A DNA stretch of 49,865 bases from Candidatus Acetothermia bacterium (GTDB lineage: Bacteria > Bipolaricaulota > Bipolaricaulia > RBG-16-55-9 > DRXL01). The notes below the pieces were generated by a model. The model ran no database searches. It had not been told where the DNA came from and saw nothing but the letters and a program-made list of their open reading frames with translations. Shown one piece after another: positions 16,438 to 25,579 of the stretch; within the stretch, counting starts at the first letter, position 1, and each line of letters begins with the position of its first letter. The position numbers were made by a program, and so were the translations under genes. Location of the stretch: NCBI GenBank assembly GCA_022683945.1, contig JAJHSH010000014.1, positions 1 through 49,865 on the forward strand, given 5' to 3'.

Positions 16438-17378
16438 AGTCTCTCCACCGTAATGCGGCTCATGACAGATTCGATCTGAGCGCGGTCGGTTACGATCAGC
16501 CCTTCGCTCTCCGCGCTGGCCGTCGCCGCGGCCATGCCAAAGCGCGCCGCCTCCAAGAGCGAAGCCCCTCGAATCAACGCGCTGATCATCCCCGCTAAGA
16601 GAGCATCTTCAGCTCCTAACAGATTCTTAAAGCAGACATCGTGAGCCTCGAGATCCCAGATGTCCTCGGAGGTGACCAAGACATCGTGCGTGATCTTGTG
16701 GGAGACGAGCAGTGCTCCTACCCCGCGCTCGCGCACGAAATAGCCCCCCGTGCGGGCGATCTGAGAGGCGTCTGTTAGGGCATAGCCGTCTATCTGACGC
16801 AGCTGGCGCGTGTCCGGCTTGACCAGCCACGGCTGTGTGGCTAATGCGAGAGAGAGCGGTTCACCTGCAGCGTTGATGATGACTTTCGCCCCGTGTTTGT
16901 GTGCCAGTCTGCTCAGCTCTTGGTAGAAGTGCGCGGGGACGCCCGGCGGCAGCGTCCCTCCCAGAAAGACATAGCGGGCTCGCGGCAGAACGCGCTTGTA
17001 CTGTGCGAAAAATCGCTGCAACGCCTGCGGAGTTACCGTAGGACCTATTTCAGAGATCTGAACAGGACGCTGCTCGCTCCCCTTTTCTAATAGTGTGACG
17101 TTGGTGCGGGTCTCGCCCTCAGCCCAAATGAAGCTTGTGGTGATATTCTCTTCGCGGACGCGGCGCTCCAGTGCGCGCCCCGTCTCACCGGCGACAAACC
17201 CCATCGCGACGTTTTCGATCCCCATCTTGGCCAAGAAGATCGAGACGTTGATCCCCTTTCCTCCGGCGCTCAAATATGAGCGCGTCGCGCGCGTCAGCGG
17301 CGCCTCGCCTTGCAGATCGAGTCTGTCTATCCAATAGATCTTATCAATAGCCGGATTGGGGGTCACGGTGAGAATCAC
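16434..17378 (-). CDS. PfkB-family sugar kinase (1-phosphofructokinase-like)
   Basis: A 314-residue kinase of the FruK/LacC branch of the PfkB family, opening with VTPNPAIDKIYW and carrying SAGGKGINVSIFLAK near residue 37. Typical members phosphorylate fructose-1-phosphate or tagatose-6-phosphate. The usual catalytic GAGDS motif reads GAEDALLAGM here. The catalytic Asp is kept but the anion-hole Gly is replaced by Glu, so activity or substrate may differ. It is the first gene of the operon with the CBS protein and ispG. Confidence 0.82.
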   Translation of the reverse strand: MILTVTPNPAIDKIYWIDRLDLQGEAPLTRATRSYLSAGGKGINVSIFLAKMGIENVAMGFVAGETGRALERRVREENITTSFIWAEGETRTNVTLLEKGSEQRPVQISEIGPTVTPQALQRFFAQYKRVLPRARYVFLGGTLPPGVPAHFYQELSRLAHKHGAKVIINAAGEPLSLALATQPWLVKPDTRQLRQIDGYALTDASQIARTGGYFVRERGVGALLVSHKITHDVLVTSEDIWDLEAHDVCFKNLLGAEDALLAGMISALIRGASLLEAARFGMAAATASAESEGLIVTDRAQIESVMSRITVERL

Positions 17379-17395
17379 AGGGAGATCACCTCAGG

Positions 17396-18778
17396 TCAAA
17401 CACGAACGGTTACTCTCTCCCTGCAAGGGAGAGGGAGAGAGTGAGGGCGTGAAATCACTTCGCCCATCAGCCCGGCCACCGAAGCATCCGTCACTCTTAG
17501 AGAGACAAGCTCGCCCACCAGATCTTCTGTAGCAGAAAAAACAACGGTCTTGTGATCGCGGGTCTTCCCCATAAAAAATTCCTCTTGGCGCGCCGGGCCT
17601 TCGACCAAGACTTCTGCGATCTCGCCGATGCGCCTGCAGTTCTCTTCGTGTGTGATCTGCTTCTGTAGCTCTAGCAAGATTTCTAAGCGCCGTTGCTTCT
17701 CTTCAGAGGGGACCGTATCTCTGTGCTTGTAGAAGGCGATCGTGCCGGGCCGGGGCGAGTATTTGAAGATAAATGCGCCGCCGAAGCGCGCCTTCTTCAC
17801 TAAGTCTATAGTCTCTTGAAAATCTGCTTCGGTCTCGGTGGGGAAGCCGACGATAATATCCGTCGTAATATTGACACCGGGGACGTGCTCTTTGAGACTG
17901 CGCACCAACTCTAAAAAACGCTCTTTCGTATAGCCGCGGCGCATATCTTCTAGAACTCTATTGCTACCCGATTGCACCGCGATATGTAAATGCTCACAGA
18001 TGTTGTTCTCTTCCCCCATGACGGCGATCACATCATCTGTAATATCTTGGGGATGAGAACTGGTGAACCGAATTCGAGAGATGGGGATCTCCGTGAGCGC
18101 CCGGAGCAAGTGAGCAAAGTTGATCTCTGGATTCTGCAAGTCTTTTCCGTAAGAATCTACATTTTGACCGAGCAACTGCACTTCTAGATAATTCTTTTCA
18201 GCCAGAGCGCTCACTTCAGAGAGAATATCGCCGGGGGGGCGGCTGCGCAGCAGCCCTGTCGTGTACGGTACAATACAAAACGAGCAGAAATTCGAGCAGC
18301 CCTCGGTGATCGTCACTTTGGCTTGGAAGCGGCTGCTGTGAAGATAGGGAAGTTCTTCTAATCTGTCGGGGATCTTATCTACGGCCATCACCCAGCCGGG
18401 GCGACCGAGGGCGCGCTCACGGCGAGCCCGTTCGATCAGCTGGGGAAGTTCTGAGATATTGGAGCTGCCGAAGACAAAATCAATTCCGGGGCTTTTGCGA
18501 AAGAGTCTTTCTTTGAGCGCTTGTGCGACGCAGCCGCCCACGCCTAAGAGTAGCCGAGCATTCTCTTCTTTGAGCATGGCGATCTTGCCCGCTTCGGAGT
18601 AGAGTTTATCTACGGGTTTTTCGCGCACCATGCACGTATTAAAGAGCACGATATCGGCTTGGGCCAGATCGTGCGCAGGCTGATAGCCTGCCTCTGTCAG
18701 CACGCCGGCCATGCCCTCGGACTTGTGCTCGTTCATCTGGCATCCCCAGGTGAAGATATAGAAGCGTCCTTTGTTCAT
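17396..18778 (-). CDS. miaB: tRNA-2-methylthio-N6-dimethylallyladenosine synthase
   Basis: MiaB is a radical-SAM methylthiotransferase that modifies A37 of tRNAs reading UNN codons. Order of domains: the UPF0004 domain with Cys in TWGCQMNEH, FNTCMVREK and GVGGCVAQ; the radical-SAM core with CSNFCSFC near residue 163; and a C-terminal TRAM domain (VLVEGPARQ onward). I chose the ATG at 18778 (KGRFYIFTWGCQMNEHKSE); the frame is open 17 codons further upstream without support. The last 10 or so residues, after GEVISRPHS, are read from a palindromic repeat. Confidence 0.95.
   Translation of the reverse strand: MNKGRFYIFTWGCQMNEHKSEGMAGVLTEAGYQPAHDLAQADIVLFNTCMVREKPVDKLYSEAGKIAMLKEENARLLLGVGGCVAQALKERLFRKSPGIDFVFGSSNISELPQLIERARRERALGRPGWVMAVDKIPDRLEELPYLHSSRFQAKVTITEGCSNFCSFCIVPYTTGLLRSRPPGDILSEVSALAEKNYLEVQLLGQNVDSYGKDLQNPEINFAHLLRALTEIPISRIRFTSSHPQDITDDVIAVMGEENNICEHLHIAVQSGSNRVLEDMRRGYTKERFLELVRSLKEHVPGVNITTDIIVGFPTETEADFQETIDLVKKARFGGAFIFKYSPRPGTIAFYKHRDTVPSEEKQRRLEILLELQKQITHEENCRRIGEIAEVLVEGPARQEEFFMGKTRDHKTVVFSATEDLVGELVSLRVTDASVAGLMGEVISRPHSLPLPCRERVTVRV
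17404..17450. repeat. palindromic repeat at the 3' end of miaB
   Basis: CTCTCCCTGCAAGGGAGAG forms a hairpin followed by GAGAGTGAGGG. It is related to the repeat inside moeA (4800-4852). It supplies the final codons of miaB and may also serve as a transcript end. Confidence 0.65.
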
Positions 18779-18832
18779 GGCTTTAACTATAGCAAAGGGC
18801 GCGGGCTTGCTCAAGGCAGAGTGAAGCAAAGT

Positions 18833-18861
18833 TTGCCCTTCGCACTGATTTTCTCTACAAT
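18833..18861 (+). promoter_or_regulatory. putative promoter of the Rrf2-mrp operon
   Basis: TTGCCC (18833-18838), a 17-bp spacer and TACAAT (18856-18861) lie 31 bp before the Rrf2 ATG. If the Rrf2 protein is autoregulatory like IscR, its operator should be in or next to this stretch. Confidence 0.5.
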
Positions 18862-18892
18862 AAAAACAGAGTATTTTGCTCGGAATTTATTT

Positions 18893-19321
18893 ATGAAAGT
18901 CACCCGCAAGAGCGACTACGGTCTGCGAGCGCTCTACACGCTCGCGCGACACTATGATAACACACCGGTCTCCATTGGCCAACTGGCCAGTGAACACCGC
19001 ATACCAGAGCCCTTTCTGGAGAAGATCATGCAAGAGCTTCGCGACAAAGGCTTCGTCGAGGCTGCTCACGGCCGTGGCGGCGGCTATCGCCTCAAGAAAC
19101 GCCCCGCTCAAATCACGCTTCGCGAGGTCGTCCGCGCCCTCGACGGCCCGATTGCCCTCGTCACGTGCTTAGACCCCGGACTCAAATGCGCTATCGAACT
19201 CAAATGCCCGACTAGCTCCGTCTGGGAGATCATCAATGCCCAATTGGAAGAATATCTGGCTTCGCTCACTCTGGAGGACATTATCCAAAAATCCCAGACG
19301 GTGAAAGCAGGGGCAGGGTAA
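18893..19321 (+). CDS. Rrf2-family regulator, IscR-like with three cysteines
   Basis: A 142-residue winged-helix protein with KSDYGLRALYTLARH at the start, the RIPEPFLEKIMQELR recognition region and GRGGGYRLKK in the wing. Cys92, Cys99 and Cys105 are spaced almost as the Fe-S ligands of IscR (92, 98, 104), so it probably senses Fe-S status. It is followed by an Mrp-type Fe-S carrier and a DUF59 protein, both Fe-S assembly factors, which supports that role. I chose the ATG at 18893; the longer open frame runs back through the promoter into antisense miaB. A GGGGCAGGGTAACCCTGC hairpin overlaps the stop. Confidence 0.88.
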   Translation: MKVTRKSDYGLRALYTLARHYDNTPVSIGQLASEHRIPEPFLEKIMQELRDKGFVEAAHGRGGGYRLKKRPAQITLREVVRALDGPIALVTCLDPGLKCAIELKCPTSSVWEIINAQLEEYLASLTLEDIIQKSQTVKAGAG

Positions 19322-19343
19322 CCCTGCTCCTACAAAACAAAAA

Positions 19344-20399
19344 ATGAATCTACATCAAGAGCTCCATAAAGCCCTGACCAACGTTGAGATCCCCAGAGCT
19401 CACTCTTCGTTAAGCGAACTCGTGGAAGAGATGACCGTAGAGAACGGGCGCGTCTCGATAAGAGTGAAGCTGCTGCCCGCCTATGCGTCGAAATCTCAAT
19501 TGCGCGCTTGGGCTGAGCAAGCAGCGCGCTCCGTTCCCGGTGTCACTGCGGTCGAAGTCTCTTTTGCCCAGACCCAAGCCGCACCGCCGCGCCGCCAACC
19601 CCAAACTCCTCATCCTACCAAACAGCTAGAGTTTCCCCAGATCAAAAATATCATCGCCGTCTTCAGCGGCAAGGGGGGGGTGGGCAAGAGCACCGTCAGC
19701 GTGAATGTGGCTGCGGCGCTGGCGCAGCAGGGCGCGCGCGTCGGGCTCTTCGATGCTGATGTGCACGGGCCGAATATCCCCAATCTCTTAGGGCTGGCCG
19801 AGCAGCCCAAAGTCCAAGACGGAAAACTTCTGCCCCTCTACAAGCACGGCCTCTATGCGATGTCCATCGGGCTCTTAGTCGGCAGCGGCGATCCGCTCAT
19901 CTGGCGCGGCCCGATGATCTCCAAGGCGATCAACGAGCTGCTCGACACGACCGCGTGGCCCGATTTGGATTATCTGATCTTGGATCTGCCACCGGGAACC
20001 GGCGACGCGCAGCTGGGTCTGGCGCAAGATCTGAAACTGAGCGGAGCACTTGCTGTGACGACCCCACAAGAGGTTGCCCTCAGCGATGTGCGCCGCGGAC
20101 TCTCGGCATTTCAGAAGTTTGGCATCCCGATTTTGGGTCTCATTGAGAATATGGCGTATTACCTCTGTCCGAAGTGTGGGCATCGGGAGTATATCTTCGG
20201 GCGAGGCGGCGGCGAGGCCGAGGCGCGCAAACAGAGTATCCCGTTATTGGCGCAGATCCCGCTTGATCCGAAGCTGCGCGAGGGCGGCGACGCGGGCGTG
20301 CCTATCGTAGTCGCTGAGCCTACTTCTCCAACGGCACTGGAGTTCAAAAAGATCGCCGAAGCGCTAGATAATTTTCAGAAGGAGCGTGAAAAGTTATGA
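19344..20399 (+). CDS. mrp: Mrp/ApbC-family Fe-S cluster carrier ATPase
   Basis: This 351-residue protein has an N-terminal DUF59-like domain of about 75 residues, a Pro/Gln-rich linker, and a P-loop ATPase with SGKGGVGKSTVSVNVAAAL near residue 109. LDLPPGTGDAQL follows near 215, then the cluster-binding YLCPKCGH (CxxC) near 272. Mrp proteins bind and transfer 4Fe-4S clusters to apo-enzymes such as IspG and MiaB, both encoded nearby. It overlaps the next gene by 4 bp. Confidence 0.95.
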   Translation: MNLHQELHKALTNVEIPRAHSSLSELVEEMTVENGRVSIRVKLLPAYASKSQLRAWAEQAARSVPGVTAVEVSFAQTQAAPPRRQPQTPHPTKQLEFPQIKNIIAVFSGKGGVGKSTVSVNVAAALAQQGARVGLFDADVHGPNIPNLLGLAEQPKVQDGKLLPLYKHGLYAMSIGLLVGSGDPLIWRGPMISKAINELLDTTAWPDLDYLILDLPPGTGDAQLGLAQDLKLSGALAVTTPQEVALSDVRRGLSAFQKFGIPILGLIENMAYYLCPKCGHREYIFGRGGGEAEARKQSIPLLAQIPLDPKLREGGDAGVPIVVAEPTSPTALEFKKIAEALDNFQKEREKL

Positions 20400-20701
20400 C
20401 CCCCGAAGAGATTCGTGAGTTGATCCGTGAGAACGTCTTCGACCCGGAGCTGGGCTACAACGTTGTCGATTTAGGACTGCTCTACGATGTCGAAGTACGC
20501 GATGAGAAAAACGTGCGCGTGGAGATGACGCTGACGACCGTAGGCTGCCCGCTCTACGACGTTATGCAACAAGACGTGGAGCGCACGATTAAGACGCGCT
20601 ACGGCGACGATGTCCATGTCGGCGTTGAGTTCGTCTTCGATCCCCCTTGGAATCCAGAGATGATGTCCGAAGAGATTCGCGCCGAGATGGGGTTTATCTA
20701 G
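20396..20701 (+). CDS. DUF59/MIP18-family Fe-S assembly protein (SufT-like)
   Basis: A 101-residue single-domain protein with DPELGYNVVDLGLLYDVEV and TTVGCPLYDVMQQDVE, the signature Cys region of DUF59. Family members help mature Fe-S proteins. The 4-bp overlap with mrp makes co-translation likely. The C-terminal FDPPWNPEMMSEEIRAEMGF is also typical of the family. Confidence 0.93.
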   Translation: MTPEEIRELIRENVFDPELGYNVVDLGLLYDVEVRDEKNVRVEMTLTTVGCPLYDVMQQDVERTIKTRYGDDVHVGVEFVFDPPWNPEMMSEEIRAEMGFI

Positions 20702-20734
20702 TGAAGTGACTGGTGAACGGCTCGGCTAGAGAGT

Positions 20735-21364
20735 ATGTCTCTCTGTATCTACTGTCAACAGAGAACGGGCAAGCGCGCCTGCCCGGCGTTGGGGGGCCTG
20801 ATCTGCCCCGTCTGTTGTGGCCAACACCGCGGCGTTGAGATCAACTGCCCTGTCAGTTGCAAGTACTTCAAAACCCACGAAAGCTATCAACGAGCGCGCT
20901 TGGGGGAAGAGTTTCATCTGCTCTGGATAAAAGAGACGGAGTCTCTTTATAAAGCGAACAAAGAGCGCGTTTTGGATCTTATCGTCCTGCTGGAGATGCT
21001 CATCTATCGGTTCTACCGCGAGCACGCCTTGGGCACAGAGACTGATGTTGCAGAAGCTCTGGAGTTTCTGAAGCGTCGTTTGGGAACGATCGCGATCATC
21101 GAGACGACCGGCACGGCGCTGGGAACCCATCTTTGGAAGGGTTTGGAGGAGCGTTTGCAGCAAGAGCCCTTATCGCAGACAGAAGCGCTAGAAGCGGTCG
21201 AGAAGAGCTTGCAGATTTTGCAGATCTTCTCCGATGCGGCCCAGCCGAGACGATATCTACACGGACTGCTGGGCCACGTCGAACGCCATTTTAAGCTGCC
21301 CCCGGAGCTGAAAGAGAGCCCTCAACTGATCGCTACTCCGCAGATCATCACTCCGGGTTCTTAG
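20735..21364 (+). CDS. uncharacterised protein with N-terminal cysteine-rich (zinc) domain
   Basis: I do not recognise a named function. The first 45 residues hold eight or nine cysteines in CIYCQQRTGKRACPAL, ICPVCCGQHRGVE and CPVSCKYF, most likely a zinc-binding module. The remaining 160 residues are predicted to be helical and charged, with no membrane segment. It starts 34 bp after the DUF59 gene on the same strand, so it may belong to the Fe-S operon. A Zn or Fe-S site is inferred from cysteine spacing only. Confidence 0.7.
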   Translation: MSLCIYCQQRTGKRACPALGGLICPVCCGQHRGVEINCPVSCKYFKTHESYQRARLGEEFHLLWIKETESLYKANKERVLDLIVLLEMLIYRFYREHALGTETDVAEALEFLKRRLGTIAIIETTGTALGTHLWKGLEERLQQEPLSQTEALEAVEKSLQILQIFSDAAQPRRYLHGLLGHVERHFKLPPELKESPQLIATPQIITPGS

Positions 21365-21445
21365 AGTTCGGGCATGGCAGATCGCCCCCTCAGACTGTTA
21401 TAATATTTTTCAGATAGATCACTATTATTAGGAGGAACTCAAGAG

Positions 21446-23269
21446 ATGCAAACGGTAGAAATAAAAACAGCAGTTGTGGAGACCGGCAGCGCCGCCGGTA
21501 TTGTTTGGGATCTGCGCGATCTTTATGAAAATTTAGACGACCCGGCGCTCTCCCAAGACCTAGCCGAAGCGCTGGCGAAAGCTCAGCGCTTCGAGCAACG
21601 CTATCGCGGCCATTTAGCGAAAGAAATATCTTCACCGGAACTCTATAGCGCGCTCACGGAATTAGAGCGCATCTATGAACAGATGGATAAACCCCTGCAC
21701 TACGCAGGACTGTTGCATGCGCAAGATACGCAGAACCCGCGCCATGGCGCGCTCTTGCAGTTCGCGCAAGAGCACAATACCCAGATTCGTCAACACCTGC
21801 TCTTCTTTGAACTCGAATGGATGGATCTCCCCGATGCGAAAGCCCAAAAATATATCCAAGCGCCGGAGTTGGAGCGCTATCGTCACTATCTGGAGAGGGT
21901 CCGGCTCTTCAAACCCCATAAGCTCTCCGAGCCGGAAGAGAAGCTCTTAGATCTCAAAGCGAACACCGGCGCGCGCGCCTTTCAGCGGCTCTTCAGCGAG
22001 CAGGTCGCGGGCATGACGATTAAGTTAGGGCGGGGCAAGCGCGCACAGACTGTCAATTTAGATCGGGCTTTGGCGCTGCTCCACGATCCCGATCGTAAAG
22101 CGCGCCGGGGCGCGGCCCAAGCGGTCACCAGCGCTCTCAAGAGCAACGAGCGCATACTGACTTATATCTTTAATACGCTCGTCTTCGATCACAAAGTCAA
22201 TGACGGCTTGAGAAGATTTCCCACGCCGATGGCTTCACGTCATCTGGCCAATGAGATCGAGCCGCAGACGGTAGATGCCCTGATGACCGCTTGTGAGCGG
22301 GGACAGGAGATCGTTCGCCGGTACTACGCTTTGAAGAGAAGACTTTTGAAGCTGCGCACGCTCTATGACTACGATCGCTATGCTCCGCTATTCTCAGATC
22401 TGCCCACGTGCGCGTGGGGTGAGGCGAAGCGCGTGGTCTTGGAGGCTTATACGGATTTTTCGCCGCAGACAGGCGCAATCGTCCGAGAGTTTTTCGACAA
22501 AACTTGGATAGATGCCGAAGTGCGCCTGGGCAAGACCGGAGGGGCCTTCAGTGCGTCCACCGTTCCCAGTGCGCATCCGTATATCTTGATGAACTACACA
22601 GATCGTCTGCGCGACGCGATGACGTTGGCGCATGAGCTGGGTCACGGGGTTCATCAGTATCTCTCTCGAAGAGTGGGCTATCTCCAGTATGATACGCCGC
22701 TCACGACCGCGGAGATGGCCAGCACCTTCGGCGAGATTCTCACGTTCCGAAGATTATTAAAAGAGACGCCCGACGCGCGCACGCGGCTCGCCCTGATCTG
22801 TGGCAAGATCGAAGATTCTTTTGCGACGATCTTCAGACAGATTGTCCTGACGCGCTTTGAACAGAGACTTCACGAGGCGCGGCGAACCCAAGGAGAACTG
22901 ACCGCCGCGCAGATCAGCCCTCTATGGCTGGAGGCCAATCGCGCGATGTTCGGCGACTCCGTAAAGATGACGGACGACTACGGCTGGTGGTGGCTCTATA
23001 TCGGGCATTTCATTCACGTGCCGTTCTATTGTTATGCGTATGCGTTTGGCGAGCTTTTAGTGCTGGCGCTCTATCAAAAATATCTGAGCGAGGGAGAGGC
23101 TTTTGTTCCTAAGTATTTGGAAGTGCTCTCCGCAGGAGGCTCGGAGAGCCCGCCGAAGCTGCTCGCCCCTTTGGGAGTGAATATCAACGATCCAAACTTT
23201 TGGCAGACGGGGCTGGAATTTCTGCGGGGCCTGGTGCGCGAGGCGCAGGAGCTGGCTGAGCAAGTCTAG
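21446..23269 (+). CDS. pepF: M3-family oligoendopeptidase (PepF-like)
   Basis: A 607-residue zinc metallopeptidase of the oligoendopeptidase F type, which degrades short peptides in the cytoplasm. The zinc motif HELGHGVHQ is at residues 396-404, with the third ligand in TTAEMASTFGE about 25 residues later. Its length is typical. A strong AGGAGG precedes the ATG, and TATAAT at 21399-21404 could be its -10 box, although no good -35 is visible. It ends in a 4-bp overlap with the oppositely oriented response regulator, so the two transcripts converge. Confidence 0.94.
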   Translation: MQTVEIKTAVVETGSAAGIVWDLRDLYENLDDPALSQDLAEALAKAQRFEQRYRGHLAKEISSPELYSALTELERIYEQMDKPLHYAGLLHAQDTQNPRHGALLQFAQEHNTQIRQHLLFFELEWMDLPDAKAQKYIQAPELERYRHYLERVRLFKPHKLSEPEEKLLDLKANTGARAFQRLFSEQVAGMTIKLGRGKRAQTVNLDRALALLHDPDRKARRGAAQAVTSALKSNERILTYIFNTLVFDHKVNDGLRRFPTPMASRHLANEIEPQTVDALMTACERGQEIVRRYYALKRRLLKLRTLYDYDRYAPLFSDLPTCAWGEAKRVVLEAYTDFSPQTGAIVREFFDKTWIDAEVRLGKTGGAFSASTVPSAHPYILMNYTDRLRDAMTLAHELGHGVHQYLSRRVGYLQYDTPLTTAEMASTFGEILTFRRLLKETPDARTRLALICGKIEDSFATIFRQIVLTRFEQRLHEARRTQGELTAAQISPLWLEANRAMFGDSVKMTDDYGWWWLYIGHFIHVPFYCYAYAFGELLVLALYQKYLSEGEAFVPKYLEVLSAGGSESPPKLLAPLGVNINDPNFWQTGLEFLRGLVREAQELAEQV

Positions 23270-23934
23270 ATCTCTCCCAGCTTATATCCAAACCCGCGCA
23301 CCGTGAGAATAATCTTTGGGTCTTCGGCGTCTTTCTCTAGTTTGTTGCGCAGCAGATAGATATATTTCTTCACGTCTTCAGAAGACGCATAGGGATTGTC
23401 TTGCCAGATGGCGTCAATGATCTCGCGGTGCGAGAAGACTTTTCCGGGGCGCGAGGCCAAGAGCTTCAATAGATCGTATTCTTTCGGAGAGAGTTCAATC
23501 GTCTCTCCCTGCAGACGGACTTCTTTGCGCTCGTCGTCAATCTGCAGCACCCCAAGCTGAATATAGGGCGACTGGCTCACACGACGCATCACGGCCTCTA
23601 AACGCGCTTCTACTTCGCGCAGGTCGAAGGGTTTTGTAATATAATCGTCTGCGCCGGTCGAGAAGCCCCGGACTTTGTCGTCGGTCGAGTCTTTCGCTGT
23701 GACCATAATGACGGGGATCTTGACGCCGCTCTCGCGCAACTTCTGTAAGACTGCCCAGCCGTCGAGCTTGGGCATCATTACATCGAGCAAGAGCACTTCG
23801 GGCTTCTGCTCTTCACATTTCTCCAAAGCCTCTTGACCGTTGAGCGCGCCGACGACTTGGTGTCCCTTAGACTCTAGGTATTTTTTCAACAGATGAAGCG
23901 AATTGGCATCGTCTTCAGCGATGAGAACGCGCAT
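23266..23934 (-). CDS. OmpR/PhoB-family response regulator
   Basis: A 222-residue two-domain regulator. The receiver domain has acidic residues in IAEDDA, the phospho-acceptor Asp51 in LLLDVMMPK, and VTAKDS and KPFDLRE farther on. The C-terminal winged helix shows ELSPKEYDLLKLLASRPGKV and YIYLLRNKLEKD. It binds DNA when phosphorylated by the kinase encoded just upstream, whose gene overlaps its start by 20 bp. Its targets cannot be read from this window. Confidence 0.95.
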   Translation of the reverse strand: MRVLIAEDDANSLHLLKKYLESKGHQVVGALNGQEALEKCEEQKPEVLLLDVMMPKLDGWAVLQKLRESGVKIPVIMVTAKDSTDDKVRGFSTGADDYITKPFDLREVEARLEAVMRRVSQSPYIQLGVLQIDDERKEVRLQGETIELSPKEYDLLKLLASRPGKVFSHREIIDAIWQDNPYASSEDVKKYIYLLRNKLEKDAEDPKIILTVRGFGYKLGEI

Positions 23935-25447
23935 GGCGAACCTCCTCTAGAGAATCAGAATCGAGCTGGGGTTCCAAGGGGAACGCGACCGAAAAGCGAC
24001 TGCCCTGCCCCAGATCGCTCTCCACCCAGACGCGCCCATGATGCATCTCTACGTACTTTTTCACGATGGCCAACCCAAGACCTACGCCCTGGGACTCTCG
24101 CGTGCTCGAGCCATCGAGCTGCGTGAACGGCTCGAAGATGCGCGCGCGTTCATGAGCGGGAATCCCCAGTCCCGTATCGGATACCGTCAGAATATACTCG
24201 TGATTGTGAACCCGACCCACAACAGCGATCTTTCCTCGTTCTGTGTACTTGATCGCATTGCTCAAGAGATTGAGCAAGATCTGTTTGAGCTTCGTGCTGT
24301 CGGCGTGGAGCACGCAAGATTCGACATCGGATTCTATCGGCAAATTCTTATGGCGCGCGAGCGCGCTCACGGATTTGATAGTCTCTTCTGCGATGACTGA
24401 GAGATCCGCGGCTTCGAAGTAAGGGCGATCTTCGCCAGCTTCGATCTTGGAGAATTTTAAGATATTGTCTATCAGTTCTAACAAGTGATCGCCGGAGTTC
24501 AGAATATTTTGCAGGTCTTCGTGCTGCGCTGCCGTGATCGGCCCGTCAACGCCCTCGAGCAAGAGCTGCGAATACCCCCGGATCGCGTGCAGCGGCGTTT
24601 TGAGCTCATGACTCATCACCGCGAGAAAATCGGACTTGGCACGATTGGCCTTTCTCAGCGCAACGTTGATCTCTTCGAGCTCTTTCTTGCGCTCGGCGAT
24701 GACGTCGGCCATCTGATTGAACTCCTGAGCGAGCGTCTCCAGCTCGTCACCGCTGCGGACAGAAGCGCGTGCGCCGGGGTCGCGCTTGAAGCGCTTGAGC
24801 GCCGCCGCGAGCCCTTCCACAGGGCCGAGGATCATCTTATAGAACGTGAACGCAATGACCAGCCCTAGGAGCACATAGCCCAAGACAATCAGTGCGATCA
24901 TGGTCATCTCGCGTCGGATCTGCGCTTGCACCGAGACCATGTTGATACCAAACTGCAAGAGCGAGGACGTTTCGATTTGGGTTCCTGATAGCACATCGAA
25001 CACCGCTACTGGCCGCGTGTAACTGAGTTTCAATATATGAAAATTCCCCAGACGATGCTTTTGCTGAGAGACCCCCGGAGGTGGAGGTTCTTTGAAGAAG
25101 AACAACGATTGTAACTCGCTATTGTCGGAGATCTCGTCGCTGTGTACGAGACAAACGGGAGTGCCTCCAACGGTAACGTGAAGAACGAGAAGTTCCGGCT
25201 GATCGCGAAGCAGACTACGGCAATACTCTGCTCGCTGTTTCGGGGTCAGCAATCTCAACAGGGTTTCGCTTTCAAAGCTGGCTAACCACCCCTTGGCCGC
25301 TGTCTCCCAACGGAGGTTCAGCTGTTCCTCTAATGCGTTAGAGAATCTCATGAGCGAGAGCGCGCCCAAGGGGAGTGCCACTAAGAGCGTAAACCCCACC
25401 AGGGTGAAGACAAATTTATATCGCAAGCTCAAGCGTAACGGTCGCAT
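23915..25447 (-). CDS. membrane sensor histidine kinase
   Basis: A 510-residue kinase. It has a first transmembrane helix at about 12-32, an extracytoplasmic sensor region up to about 180, a second helix at 182-203, and HAMP to about 256. The HisKA domain carries the phospho-accepting His280 in SHELKTPLHAIRGYS. An HATPase domain has NLLSNAIKYT, SDTGLGIP and GVGLGLAIVKKY boxes. The sensor region contains no family I recognise. It is first in a two-gene operon with the response regulator. Confidence 0.95.
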   Translation of the reverse strand: MRPLRLSLRYKFVFTLVGFTLLVALPLGALSLMRFSNALEEQLNLRWETAAKGWLASFESETLLRLLTPKQRAEYCRSLLRDQPELLVLHVTVGGTPVCLVHSDEISDNSELQSLFFFKEPPPPGVSQQKHRLGNFHILKLSYTRPVAVFDVLSGTQIETSSLLQFGINMVSVQAQIRREMTMIALIVLGYVLLGLVIAFTFYKMILGPVEGLAAALKRFKRDPGARASVRSGDELETLAQEFNQMADVIAERKKELEEINVALRKANRAKSDFLAVMSHELKTPLHAIRGYSQLLLEGVDGPITAAQHEDLQNILNSGDHLLELIDNILKFSKIEAGEDRPYFEAADLSVIAEETIKSVSALARHKNLPIESDVESCVLHADSTKLKQILLNLLSNAIKYTERGKIAVVGRVHNHEYILTVSDTGLGIPAHERARIFEPFTQLDGSSTRESQGVGLGLAIVKKYVEMHHGRVWVESDLGQGSRFSVAFPLEPQLDSDSLEEVRHARSHR

Positions 25448-25579
25448 CGGCTTTCAGTCTAGCGCGTGCTTTGGAATTCGTCAATAGCAATGGTCACGGA
25501 ATTTCCACCGGATTTCTATGTCTTTGGCACAGAGAATGGGGTAGAATCGGGCTGCAAAGCCCACTCTCTTCTGTACAAA

